Made by a program: the position numbers and the translations under genes
NCBI RefSeq assembly: GCF_963082655.1
Contig: NC_081553.1
Coordinates: forward strand, 157,581,441-157,645,440
Source of the DNA: Stomoxys calcitrans
Lineage: Eukaryota; Arthropoda; Insecta; Diptera; Muscidae
DNA: 64,000 nt
Direction of reading: 5' to 3'
Shown here: piece after piece, positions 45,382 through 56,308 of the stretch
Numbering within the stretch: position 1 is the first letter of the stretch
Layout of the letters: the number at the start of each line of letters is the position of its first letter
The notes under the pieces: generated by a model
Databases searched by the model: none
What the model was told of the DNA's origin: nothing
What the model saw: only the letters and a program-made list of their open reading frames with translations

Positions 45382-46976
45382 TTCCTACAGCTGGGTTTGT
45401 TTGTCTGTGGTGCCCCACACCCATAACAAAATATGGTGCGTTCTGCCAAACAATCTTGGTAACGGTGTCCCGCCCCTCGGCAATTCCAGCAAATCAAACT
45501 AATTTCTGCTATATCCTCATCAGGTGGCAGCAACTCTAATACCGGTGTCTGTTCAGGTTCGATATCAATCTCGGATAACCGCTTTTGGAGGTGACCCACC
45601 TTACTACCAGAAACACCATGCCTTTTATAAACGTCCTGAATGAAAAATTCACGGCGGCGGCAAATCTCACGAAGTTGACCGATAGATTCTATTTTCATAT
45701 TTAAAATTTCGTGCTGGGTTTCTGGCAAAAGATTACGTCTCAAGATCTCAACCAGTGTTTTACCACTCAAAGGCTGCTCCAATCGATCCACGAGGTCGAT
45801 AACCGATTCGTAAAAGGAGTCAAAAGATTCATGAGACTTTTGTTTCCGGTCTCGGATCATCTCCCTAATATCTACATCCGTACGCGAATCCTTATACTGT
45901 TCACGCAGTGCACGACAAAGATCTGGCCATTTAACAATATCTACCGTCTTGTGGAATCGCCAAAACCAATCGTTGGCTTTCCCGTCAAATAACGCACTAC
46001 CATTGCCACACAACAAATGAAAATTGCCACCCAAGGTTTGGTTTGTCAACGCTTCAACCCTATAGATAAAACTGTCGACCGGCAAACAGTTTGAGCTTCC
46101 ATTAAATTTCATCTTCCAGTTAAACATAATTTGGCTAACCTTATCGGGTCGGATACATAAATCAGGCACGGTGACTGATCCTGCAGAGTACGGGCGATTA
46201 GTACCAAGCCTAGCATTAAAAGAATCCTGACCACCACTAACATTCGGCCGATTATTTGATGATGAAGGCAAACCAAGGAGCTGCTCAAGTGTGCGCTGCT
46301 CTACATCAGGTAATGTATGCATTCGTGGTGCTCTGTTAGCATCCGGAGAAGTCGTGTTCAAGGCATGAGAAGAATTTATATCCACTCTGTTCAATTGAGG
46401 TGGATTACTCTGAATGTGGCCCATTTGGAAGGCATTCGAACCCAATCTAGACAAACTGGTCTCAACACTCTTATCAACCAAAGTCGAGATTTGGCTGGAC
46501 AAAGCGGACAAAAGTTGGGATTGCTGTTCAGAAACAATCCTAGATACCATACTCTGAATGTCATTCAAAGAAAATTCAGACATACCAAGGGTCGTACTAG
46601 AGGAGGTATTAGAAGGTTTTCCCTGTGAAACATTAGTCGCATTTCCTGATTGACTAGATGTAGATGGGACTAAATCGGTTGATCTCATTGAGGCAAAATT
46701 CTTGGCTTTCGATGAAGATCTAGTAGCTACAGGTGATGAAGCAGGCTTAGGCGCCGACGGAGTAGGATCTTTCGTAATTTTCTTACCACACACTGGGCAA
46801 TTAGGATTGGTTTTAATGTGATTGCTAACACAAGTCTTGTGAAATAAATGCCTGCAAACAGTTTCGGTCAAAACGGACTTATCTGGGACAGTAGCATTGC
46901 ACACGCCACATTTTGGACCGTTTTCCTCACTAGCTAGCGCGGTAGGCAAATCCTCATTACTACGTTGGAGTACCAT
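45291..46976 (-). CDS. Gag with RING-H2 finger and zinc knuckle (561 aa)
   Basis: I place the start at the ATG at 46976 (MVLQRSNEDLP), 30 codons inside the longest frame, because upstream codons are hydrophobic low-complexity translation of the leader. Residues 23-63 form a RING-H2 pattern: Cys23-x2-Cys26-x14-Cys41-x-His43-x2-His46-x2-Cys49-x10-Cys60-x2-Cys63. A Ser/Pro/Thr-rich region follows, then a capsid-like domain (about 290-470: FIYRVEALTNQTLGGNFHLL, WFWRFHKTVDIVKWPDLC, ESFDSFYESVIDLVDRL). Near the end a CCHC knuckle (CWNCRGAGHRYQDC) and a second Cys cluster (CYGCGAPQTNKPSCRKC) would bind RNA. The last 30 codons overlap pol and contain the frameshift site. Gag forms the particle; the RING suggests ubiquitin-ligase-like activity, which is inference. 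Confidence 0.9.
   Translation of the reverse strand: MVLQRSNEDLPTALASEENGPKCGVCNATVPDKSVLTETVCRHLFHKTCVSNHIKTNPNCPVCGKKITKDPTPSAPKPASSPVATRSSSKAKNFASMRSTDLVPSTSSQSGNATNVSQGKPSNTSSSTTLGMSEFSLNDIQSMVSRIVSEQQSQLLSALSSQISTLVDKSVETSLSRLGSNAFQMGHIQSNPPQLNRVDINSSHALNTTSPDANRAPRMHTLPDVEQRTLEQLLGLPSSSNNRPNVSGGQDSFNARLGTNRPYSAGSVTVPDLCIRPDKVSQIMFNWKMKFNGSSNCLPVDSFIYRVEALTNQTLGGNFHLLCGNGSALFDGKANDWFWRFHKTVDIVKWPDLCRALREQYKDSRTDVDIREMIRDRKQKSHESFDSFYESVIDLVDRLEQPLSGKTLVEILRRNLLPETQHEILNMKIESIGQLREICRRREFFIQDVYKRHGVSGSKVGHLQKRLSEIDIEPEQTPVLELLPPDEDIAEISLICWNCRGAGHRYQDCLAERTIFCYGCGAPQTNKPSCRKCSSNPKNYSAMAPKGAAKTSRARTSPETK
45334..45347 (-). promoter_or_regulatory. Candidate frameshift-stimulating hairpin
   Basis: On the minus strand GCACC-AAAG-GGTGC forms a 5-bp stem with a 4-base loop, 12 bases downstream of the slippery heptamer. 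Further short stems (GCTC-GAAC-GAGC) follow. The spacer is a little longer than the usual 5-9, so a pseudoknot or another fold may be the true stimulator. Confidence 0.4.
45360..45366 (-). promoter_or_regulatory. -1 ribosomal frameshift site A_AAA_AAC (gag-pol)
   Basis: In the gag frame the minus strand reads CCA AAA AAC TAT, placing A_AAA_AAC exactly in X_XXY_YYZ register. A -1 slip gives AAA AAA CTA TTC, which is the first part of the pol frame (KKLFSDG). The site lies in the overlap between the pol-frame TAG at 45387-45389 and the gag stop at 45291-45293. Confidence 0.85.
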
Positions 46977-47855
46977 TATGAAAAAAAAACCCAAGACAAC
47001 AAGAGAAGAAAAATCGAAGTAAAATCCTTCACCAGACGACTTCACGAAAAGTAAAAAAAAAACCAAAAATATTTGAATTTGAAAAGCTAAAAATATTCAG
47101 AAAAATATTTCGCTTTTTATTATTCAAAAACAAAAACAAAAGTATGGAAGTCAAAACAAATCCCAAAAAAATAAAAATCAAGAGAAAAAAAAATATTCCA
47201 AGACGGAAAAAAATCTAAAATAAAAAAGAATAAATAACCAAAAATAAAGCAAAAAAAAAAAATAAAAAACCAATAATGGAAAAAAAAAATCTAATAAAAA
47301 TCGAAATTTCCAAAACCCAAAATAATCATGAAATTATTTGATTCCTTTAGGCGACCACCAGTAGAAAGGGAGAACAAAATATAAAATATATCTAGGCTCT
47401 AAAAAAAAGAGATTCCCCAAAAGAGAAAGTTAGATCTAAAAGAAAAGATAAGCTTACGTTGGTTGCAAACGTAATCGAAAACATTCACAAATTCCAATAC
47501 GTAAATTAGAGAGAAAATATCTTAAGAATTTTAAAGTCTAGGTCAGTATTAGACAGAGGTCCAAAATCCTGAATTCACCAAACAGCAAAATACAAAAGAT
47601 ACCTTCATAAAGATACAAGGCCGTGTACCCCTATAACTGGTAGTATTCGACAGCACCACTGCATTTCACGAAATACAAATTCCATTGAAATTGAGATACA
47701 CAGAAGAAAATTGAAAAATTGGAAAGGATGGGAATACACAAAAAGATAGAAAAGGAAAATAGGAGCTAAGCGATTTTGCCAAAATATAAAAAAAAAATAT
47801 TTTGAAGTTTAAAAAAAATAAATTAATTTACGAAAATCAGTTTCAAAACGCTCGG
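46977..47855 (-). other. Gypsy 5' untranslated leader (A-rich on the plus strand)
   Basis: Between the primer-binding site and the gag start lie about 880 bp, strongly A-rich on the plus strand (T-rich in the transcript). No conserved frame. Such leaders hold packaging signals in related elements, but none can be recognised here. Confidence 0.6.
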
Positions 47856-47873
47856 GCCCCACGTTGGGCGCCA
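47856..47873 (-). promoter_or_regulatory. Primer-binding site for tRNA-Lys(CUU)
   Basis: The minus strand reads TGGCGCCCAACGTGGGGC, an 18-base complement of the 3' end of insect tRNA-Lys(CUU), including the CCA. It sits 13 bases from the inner end of the 5' LTR (47887). tRNA-Lys priming is usual for several gypsy lineages. Confidence 0.88.
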
Positions 47874-47886
47874 AAAATTTTATATA

Positions 47887-50800
47887 TGTAGCATACAACG
47901 GTCAATTTCAATTTCTTGAAAAGCCAGTACATGTTGATCAAGTCAATGAGCAGACAAGTTGGCATTGGCACGCTTATTCGGCTCGGCCTTATTGCTCGTC
48001 GGTGGGTATGGGATCTTGCCATTGTCAAGCTCGAAAACGCTACCATAAAACTTTGAAAAGAATTGTCTATAAAGCGTGCAAGTTAAGCTAAGATGGGGAC
48101 GAAATAGCAACGCAAGAAGTAGAAAAGAGAAAGAAGAAAGTCGATTTCGCAGAGCCTATTGTATTCAGGTTATAGTTGTAGCAACCTGAAAAGTCTATGC
48201 CCACCCATCCATGTTACCTGGTATCCACCAATATATCCCTGGTAACCCATAACCAAAACCTCCCCTCTACGCTACTGCGGTGCCTTCAGGAATCAAACAT
48301 AAAGAAATTGCTTACCACATATCTATCGATTTCATGATTTTATTCGACATTGTAACCGATATTAATTCAAAAACAAACATATTCATTTTAAAATCACAAA
48401 CATTTTTTTTAAACCCTTATATATATATACAAAAGATAATAATAAAAAACCCAAAAAAAGATAAAAAACAAACAAATCAAAATAACTTGCTTAACTGCTG
48501 TTGTTAACTATATGGCTAAAATTTAAAACGAAATGATTAACAGTGCCAGAGGTTTGTTCGTAGGTGTCTGTTACGATCGACTGAAATGTTAAACAAAAAT
48601 GTTAATGCGCATATGTTCAATATGCATAAGAAAGCAAAAGCAAATAAAAAAAAACGCAAAGCAAAATGATCGAAGTTCAATGACCTGTTTCCGGACGGAC
48701 AGGTGAAATTGCAAATGTATTAGTGTTATTCTCTGTTTGGTCTTATTTGCTGCTTAAAATTGTGTCATAATTTCAAAACATAAAACCCAATGCAATAATT
48801 ACAACAACAAATGAAAAAGTAAAACGATTCTTTTGGTCACATCAACTGGTTTACCATAGGGAAAACAACAAAAACAACATTCACGTTTGTACGGCTATGC
48901 ATTTATGTACTGAGAGTAAGGGACCACCATTCAAAAACAAGTGAGCATATTAAACTGCAGCCAAGAGCTTGCTATATGTTTCAATGCCTCTAAAGCTGTA
49001 AGGAGAAAATAACAAGGCATACACAAAAGGAAAAAAACCCTTGAACGCCTACGTGAATGTTATTTTCGAGTCCTTTTACCAGGATTTATAAAATGTTCTA
49101 ATTATTTTGATCTATTTGAAATTTATTGCAGCTGAATTTGTGACCAAAGAAATATATTTTGAATTTATTGAAAATAAAAGAGAATCTTCATTGAAACCAC
49201 CACTGCTCTTCAATATTCTAACGGTCTGCTCAAATGATTGGCACAACTAGTCCATGCAGCCACAGCATTAATGACAGCAAGTGGTGTTTTCAAATAAAGC
49301 AACAACAACAACAAAACAAAGGAGTAAAGAAACCACTTACTTGTCGTTTAGATCCCACGATGAAAGGCCTTTCAGCAGGGGTATGCGGGGCAGGGCTATT
49401 TGCACTTCCCAACACTGGTGGATGTTCTTATAACTTACTAGATTTGTTGGTTGTTTTATTTATTGTCTCTTTTATGTGACTTGTTGTTGTAGTCTTTGGG
49501 TGTAATGTTTTAATATGATTTTCTTTTTCTTTATTAGTGTTTCACTTTTTCTAAATTTTTTAAATATATCCTTTTTTTCTTCGACCACTTGCGTAATTTT
49601 TACCCTTTAAAATTTTGGAAACTAAATAAATTTTAGAGACACTATAAACTTGTTAAAAATGTTACTTTTTCTCCAAAGAACCGATTTAAAAAAAAATGAA
49701 TATAAGTGGAAGCGGTTCAAAATCAAACAACACATACGAACAAATAACATGAGATTTTCATGCATGCAAAGCAGACTTCTGCTTGGAAAAAAAAATCAAT
49801 TTCTTTCTTTTTCAGGTTCTTACAGTTTTCAGGCTATCAAAGCAACGATCTTTTTTTTTCTAATTCGCACTATAAAATAGGTCACTTTTAAGGCTGCGAA
49901 TATGAGCAGGAACACACTATTTTTTTTTTGTTTGGGGTTATATAGCACACAAAGGCGGTCAGGGCTTCGCCGCAGTCCCCGAATACTTCCTCTCCACTCC
50001 CCTGACCACGGACACAACGCGGGGAGTAGGAACGAGTTAATTTCACGACGCTGAGTAACAGACTGATGGGTTCCGTGTAAATGGGATGCAATGGTACTCC
50101 AAGTCAAGCCAGGGACTTCGTTCGCCTCAAAAGAGAAACCAAATCGACCAAAGAGAGTTAGAAACCTGAGGGAAACACACGACCTCTTATTAGAATTGGA
50201 GCAAAGCAAAAAAAAAAAAACAAAACTTAATTTACCTTTGTAGGTTTTTAATCGGGAAATGGTTAATGCGGGTTTCATATGCGGCAAATCAATAATTGAA
50301 ATGACCGGAAATAAATTATGATTCAATGGTAGTTTGGCTCAAAAATTTATCCAAACACCCTAATTGGAAAATTTAACATAAGTTAGAATAAAATTCCAAC
50401 CTTAAAACAGAAAAAAAAGAAAATTCGAGATAAATGAAAGTAAATCACTTTATTTTCATAAAAAAAAACGGATGACGTTTCAATAAAAAAAATTCACAGC
50501 GGTTTTATTAAAAATTGACTCAACAAACAACGATCGTAGCTTTATGTACACTTGTTCACTCTGGGAAAGCTTGCCAAAGATGAAGAAGATGGCTTCTCGG
50601 CCAGGCCCTTTTCTACTCTCGCCAAAGCATCAGAATTTCCCAAGCTCTTAGCAAAGTTTACAACAAAAAAGAAATGGCCCGACATATACCAATGCAAAAC
50701 AAACTCAATATGTTGCGGAGAAAAGGAGATAACATCATTGCCTAGGGCATAAAGACTCAATGGCATAGCATAGATATAACAGCGATTAAATGTAATGTGC

Positions 50801-50940
50801 GAAATCACAGGTATAATCTAGGGAGCTATTTGCCAAACCAAGCCACCAACACCATAACACAATCAGTCTGGCCACAAACCGGAAAAGGAACAAAAAAGAA
50901 AAGAAAGATTTAAACCAACACAGCCACAAGCGCCACTACA
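47887..50940 (-). repeat. 5' LTR (right), 3054 bp
   Basis: Paired with 38681-41810. As the 5' LTR on the minus strand it should hold the promoter. A TATA-like CTATATAAC occurs on the minus strand near 49938-49946, but the transcription start and the U3/R/U5 limits cannot be fixed from sequence alone. It lacks the 74 bp present in the other LTR at 41248-41321. An open frame of 165 codons at 49829-50326 is not intact in the other LTR. Confidence 0.95.
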
Positions 50941-50944
50941 AAGT
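50941..50944. repeat. Target site duplication AAGT (right)
   Basis: Matches 38677-38680 on the other side of the gypsy element. Confidence 0.9.
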
Positions 50945-51690
50945 GAAGAATGATTCTGTGATGAAAAAACGGGGTAATGCGACGAAAGTCGGGATCATGA
51001 CAATGCGGTGTCTCAAACGGAAAGTTTAGCGCATCTGACATAGATATATGGCGTCAAGTGTCTGGGGGTCATCCGAACCTATAAGCTCCCCGATTATGAG
51101 AAGGTGACACTCAATTGCAAAGGTTTTGGAAATAGAGTACAAACCTAAGATAAGCATATCGATTCGAGAGGGCTTGAATTTGGTATCCAAATTATATATA
51201 AATATCTAAAGAGTCGCCAAACCTACTCAACGGGACTGTAGCCTGTTTATGCTAATCTGGGACTCAAATAAAAAGGTTTTAGAAGTAGAGTACGAACGTT
51301 AGATTGACACATGAAACAATATCATGAGAGGCATTCCTATACCCCAAGTAGATATGTAGTCCTATGGAAGAATATGTTCCGTCCACCTAAAACGTCCCAA
51401 ATAGGTGCTTACTTTACGCCTGAAATACCCATATAAAGTCAAACGGGCATATAACCGGATGAAAACAATACTGGGCTTGATTAAAGTCATTTAGAAGCTA
51501 GGTACAAATTTGACATAAGCACGTTGTGTCAAGTGTTTGCTCGTGAAGTTTGGCTCAAATCTTTAAAATTGGGACAAAAATCTTTTCAATGTACGCTTTC
51601 TATTTTTTGATTCTTGTTTGAACCGTAGAGTGGAGCGGACGTATTGTTATTTCACTCCGCAAGAATATTCTTGTAACTCGTAATAGGTCA
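50945..51690 (+). repeat. Helitron-like repeat, right half
   Basis: Continues the repeat cut by the gypsy insertion: TGATGAAAAAACGG, GTCAAGTGTCTGGGGGTCAT, AGTAGAGTACGAACG and AAACGGGCATATAACCGGAT match 26570-26900 in order. It is partly duplicated internally and its CTAGT end is not obvious before copy C starts. Confidence 0.42.
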
Positions 51691-51815
51691 ATATTTTTGG
51701 AAGCACAATGTAAGTCACTCAAGGATAGCTGCGATAGAGGTATCCATTAGGCGGTTGATGATCTGCGTCTGTTTCCAGTGGAGCGGCAGATCTAGAGCCC
51801 GGGAGTAGGCTTACA

Positions 51816-52560
51816 ATGGACTCCAAAGACCCAACAGCTGCGGTGGTGGTATCAGGCCGTAGCATTTTGTTTGCTACTGAAACCTCGACTGGTGGAGCGG
51901 CTGCTCCAGGCTCCACTAGCCGACAGACGACTGGTCAGCAGGGGCTTTTGACGAAGACACCTGGTTCGAGTCTAAAGGACAAGGCCAAACCTATTCCTTC
52001 TTCGCATGCCTATAATTTGCCTAGGCCATCGGTCTTCCTTGGCAAACCAACACGCTCTTTAAGAGGTTGAAATAACAGAAGACTCATCGCTTTCAGGTTT
52101 ATTAAGAGGCTTGGTGCGAATGTTTCTAAAACTCTCAGTAATAGGGAGAGAGACTCCATAAATTGAGCTCGGGAACTCGCTGCACAGGCTATCCCAAAGA
52201 CTACACGTCTAGATTCGGAAACTGCACCGCAGTCAGCCAAATGGCTGCGGTCACCTGGAAGTTATCCCATGCCTAAAGGAACTAGGGCGAACAATAGTTA
52301 GATGCGTCCAAGAACCTTTGCTAATGTCGCTGGGAACAGTTTGGTGATGGCAGTTGTCGACAAGGGAGAATAACAGGGCTGCATACCTAGGAATAATTGG
52401 AGTGGGATAGCCAATGGACTGTCATCAGTATACTCCGATGTCCTTGCGGAATTTCCTGAGTCTCCTCCAGTTTGTGACGCTACTAGTATCGAGGCCGATA
52501 CAAACTAATTGCCTTCGGCGATCAACGCTCAATTGAAATGTATCGTTGTGCCCTAAAAAA
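51816..52560 (+). pseudogene. ORF1 of non-LTR copy C
   Basis: It starts MDSKDPTAAVVVSGRSILFA, then a Ser/Thr/Pro/Lys-rich stretch to LPRPSVFLGKPTRSLRG, where a stop at 52068 breaks it; homologous-looking sequence continues in other frames. Its position upstream of the endonuclease-RT part suggests ORF1, the nucleic-acid-binding protein. No zinc knuckle is visible in the remaining piece. Confidence 0.5.
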
Positions 52561-52841
52561 GATTGGTGAGATATGGCCAGGTGTAGCACTAGATTTAGTC
52601 AAGAAGGAAGATATTCCTACTCGATCAATGGCGCATGCTTCGATACCAAGGATTCAATCAGATCCTGAATAAATACTTGGAATACTAAGGGAATGTAATC
52701 CCAATCTTTTAACCACCGACTAGACGATTGGTAGATTGGATAAAGCTGATGGTGACCGCAGACATGCAGTATTCGTACTAAACTCCGACTGTCGCAGATC
52801 TCAACAAGTCGGAAGGGGTTGTATCCTACGGATTCAACAAG

Positions 52842-53354
52842 TTGAAACTGATGGTATATAGAAGCGGTGGGATTGGGGAACCAAGAAACGACTCAGCAGT
52901 TGTTGCTGAACACTTGCCTGAGGAACTATCGACCAGACCGCTAAAGTCTGGCGGATTGCAGGAGACTGAAAATCCCCCTGCCACAATCGAGAAAGGAAGG
53001 GATAGCGTCGAAACGGGACCCGACAAGCCCTGTGTGGGTGGGTCACAAAGTTGTACTGGGCTCAAAGTGACCGCCAGCGGGGAAGCACGGAACTCAGAAA
53101 GTACTTCGTCAGCAGCAGTTAGTGAAGAATCTAAGGAGAAATCGTCTACATCGCAAGTGTCCAGTGTACTGAGCAGGAGTGGTTCCACAGCTTTCTCACC
53201 TGCCCCTGGATGCGTACGGAAGCTCATCATAGCAAGTTCTAACGAATCTTATGAAGATGAACTCCTGGTGGAGTCAGAAGACGAGGCAAATACAACAGTG
53301 GTGGAAGTTCTGAATCGTGACTATGGTCCGGTTTCTACAGATAAATCTCCCTAG
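52842..53354 (+). pseudogene. ORF1 C-terminal or inter-ORF segment of copy C
   Basis: A 170-codon frame with KSGGLQETENPPATIEKGRD, SESTSSAAVSEESKEKSSTS and DELLVESEDEANTTVVEVLN. It matches 37943-38221 (copy B) and, partly, 10680-10760 (copy A). It is acidic and Ser-rich with no catalytic motif. Confidence 0.6.
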
Positions 53355-55018
53355 TGTCAAGCCAAGTGGCAAACAGCGACCCGGAGCAAAAGCCATAAGA
53401 GCACCATGGAGGATACATCTGAGGCCTCTAGGCTAAGGAAGATTCTGTCCTCGAGACCTATTTCGGTGGGGTATATCCAGAATGTATGGACAATGTCTAG
53501 TGAGAACTATTTGTTGATACACAAATCCCGAGAAATCTCCAGCGAACAACGCGCCGCCAGAAGAGGTTGCCATCATATGCATTCGTCGGAAGACATTAGG
53601 AAAATTGGGTCTGAGCCGAAAATCCTTTGAACGATAAGAAGTTTCGATTTCTTTAAGTCGCCAGGCCCTGATGTATCACCCGTTGAATTGCAAGCTGTGT
53701 CTGATAGACTGGTTCCCTGCTTTGACTCTGCTTGTATCAGAATGTCATATATACCTGTGGAATGGAGGGACACGAAGGTCATTTTCATTCCGAAAGTAGG
53801 AAAACCCTACCACACGAAGGCGAAATATTTTCGTCTATTAGTCTGTCATACTTTATGCTGAAGACTCTTGAGAGGTTGATAGAAACATATATTAGGGCAA
53901 AGATCGCCAGTCGCGGAAGCAGCATGCATATAGTAAAAGCAAATCCACTGAAACAGCCCTTCACGACCTAGTCGGCTCCATAAAGGGTTCTCTCGCTGGC
54001 AAGGAATAAGCAATGGTAGCATTTCTTGACATTGAAGGTGCTTTCAATGATGTAAAACCGACGTCAATCAAAAAGGAGTTGGAGTTTCTAGGCATCAACT
54101 CCACCGTAAGAAAGTTTATTAATAATTTACTTTATTAAAAGATGCATTACGGCAGACTTGGGATGTGGATCAAAAATGTTCCATTTACAGAAAGCGCAAA
54201 ATACCTGGTTGTTTTGCTGGACAGAAAACTGAACTTGAAATCCAACATTTTGGAAAGGGCAAGAAAGGCCACTCTTGCCCCATACAACTGCAAGAGAGCC
54301 ATTGGCAAACGTTGGGGATTTGGAACGCGTGTCATGCACTCGGTATATACTGCAGTTGTCAGACCTATTATGCTATATGGAGTTGTGATCTGGTGGACGG
54401 CGCTTCAAAAACCACCTACTGCTCAATACTTAACCGGATCCAAAGGATGGCTTGTTTGTGCATCACAGCCGCACTGAGAACAGCACTATCTGATGAACTG
54501 AATTTAATGCTACATATTATGCCTCAAGACATTGTGGCTACCCAAATTGCAGCGACCACTGCCGTGAGGTTAAGGGAGTTTTCTCATTGGCCATGTGGTG
54601 GCCACAGACACTGTGTTATGCTTGATACAATATCCGATGTTCCAGGCAGTGTGGATTACACCCTACCTGAGCCGCTTTTTGATAAAAATTACTGTACCAC
54701 TATTCCTGATAGAACCGATTGGAACTACGATATCCCTGGTAACAGAAGTAACATAGACTTCTATACGGATGGTTCCAAACTAAACGACAAGGTGGGCTTT
54801 GGGGTGTACTCTAAAGATCTACAATAGAACTGGTCATAGCGAAGAGTTTACCCGACCACTGCATGGTGTATCAAACGGAGATCCTTGCAATTAAGGAAGT
54901 GGTTCAACGGTAGGAACTAGAAGGCATCTTCCTTTTTCTGTTCCTGTGGTATCACAATGGACGAAAACGTCTAAGTGAGTCTAAGGGCAGACTGCCAATT
55001 AACCCTAACCTAAACTAA

Positions 55019-56308
55019 CCATGCTTTCTATTTAACGCCCTTACCAACAAGTATTTATAAGCGGCAAAAAATAGACGGACATACGGCAAGTCCCTTAGTA
55101 AGGATTTTTTCCATACAAAATAAACAAGAAACACCTCTGATTGGGTAAATAAAACATACTAATTTTGTCTATAATCGCATGATTTACAATAGATATCTTT
55201 CAAATTTTACTTTGGCCCACAATTCTACCAAGCACATCTGACTTGCACTGGATAGGACTAAAATAAAATACGACACATTCGAATAAAATAATATCAGCAG
55301 GTATTGGCAAAGTGCCATAGTTTTCCATCAGCGTGGGGGAGAAAAAGTAATTTCGATCGGCCCGTTCCTGGGCCAAAAATTGTCTTTTTATTAATATTTT
55401 ATTAAAAGGGAAGACCAATTTATTAATTGGTTTCTCGGTTTCTGCTGATACGCACCAATTGAAATCATTCAAATTTTATGAATTGCGTATTTTTCCTCCG
55501 TAAAATAAGAATAAACATTTTCTGGACGAGTTCAGTGTTCAACTAGAAAGTGGCAAATGTTCAACCTGCAAAAAGGGCAAACCGCGAAGAAACCGATTTA
55601 AAAACAGGAAATAGAAAAACTAATTGTAATAGAAAATATATATGACTTCAAAATTAGCAAATATGCCTCCATTTTTTACAAAATTTAGTAAAAGGAAGCA
55701 AAAGTTGGGACAAGTTTGTGGCAGGAAATATTTACAGTACACTAGAATCTGGAAAAATTTTGATATTTACAAGGCAATTTCGTAATATTTTCAAACCTGC
55801 TGTACCTGCAAAATAAATTATGCGGTAGAAAACGCACCACGCTCTTTTTTTGTTGTTGTTCCAATTATTTATTCGTCAAAATAATAAACTAATTTTGAGT
55901 TATTATATTCAACAGTTTATGTCCGATTTGTTTTCCTTTTTAATAGTAACAGAATTCCAGATTTTGCCTTCCATGGGAAATATCAAAAACAAAATTTAAA
56001 TAGACACATCATAAAAAATACCTCGATATCGATTCTTAAATATATAGAAAAGTAATATTTTCAAAGAGAAAACATTTTGTTTTTAACCTTAAATAGAAAT
56101 ACATATTGAATAATAATTAATTCACTTTCTTTAACGTAGCATTTACACACCAAATGTACACTATATACTTTTCTATTTTAAACCTATTTTTTGATATTAA
56201 ACCCATTTCATTGTATTAGTCGTATTAAGATGAAAAAAAACATAAAGTTATATAACATTAAGTGATAACAACCAATTTGTAAAGTGCTTAAATGCGGGTT
56301 TGATACAT
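55019..56308. other. Unassigned; 3' flank of the serine protease gene
   Basis: On the minus strand this follows the protease stop codon, so its right end should hold the 3' UTR. Several AATAAA-like signals occur in this AT-rich sequence and none can be singled out. No other gene is seen. Confidence 0.45.

Larger units (their letters stand above)
38681..50940 (-). mobile_element. Complete Ty3/gypsy-type LTR retrotransposon (12.3 kb)
   Basis: LTRs at 38681-41810 and 47887-50940 begin TGTAG and end CTACA. The coding order on the minus strand is gag (45291-46976) then pol (protease, RT, RNase H, integrase; 41881-45366), with a tRNA-Lys primer site next to the right LTR and a purine tract next to the left LTR. 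Integrase after RNase H defines the gypsy order. There is no envelope frame: only 70 bp separate pol from the 3' LTR. The very long LTRs, tRNA-Lys priming and single pol suggest the Osvaldo/Ulysses group of fly elements; that placement is a guess. LTR near-identity and the intact target duplication mean a recent insertion. Confidence 0.95.
51700..55018 (+). mobile_element. RNase H-bearing non-LTR retrotransposon, copy C
   Basis: This copy extends furthest 5' of the three and so shows the ORF1 start (51816). Order: ORF1 (51816-52560, broken), second part of ORF1 or linker (52842-53354), RT beginning (53570-54130), RT thumb (54142-54480), start of RNase H (54735-54830) and the 3' end GGCAGACTGCCAATTAACCC then TAACC. 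The endonuclease, the RT palm and most of RNase H plus the Cys/His tail are deleted at about 53340, 54130 and 54900. Inactive. Confidence 0.8.

Noticed and set aside
45372..47066. Longest gag frame starting at 47066
   Set aside because: The extra 30 codons are hydrophobic low-complexity translation of the T-rich leader; the ATG at 46976 gives a hydrophilic start followed closely by the RING.
49829..50326. 165-codon minus-strand frame within the 5' LTR
   Set aside because: The other LTR (40681-41004) breaks this frame through a homopolymer length difference although the LTRs are otherwise almost identical, so it is not maintained as coding.
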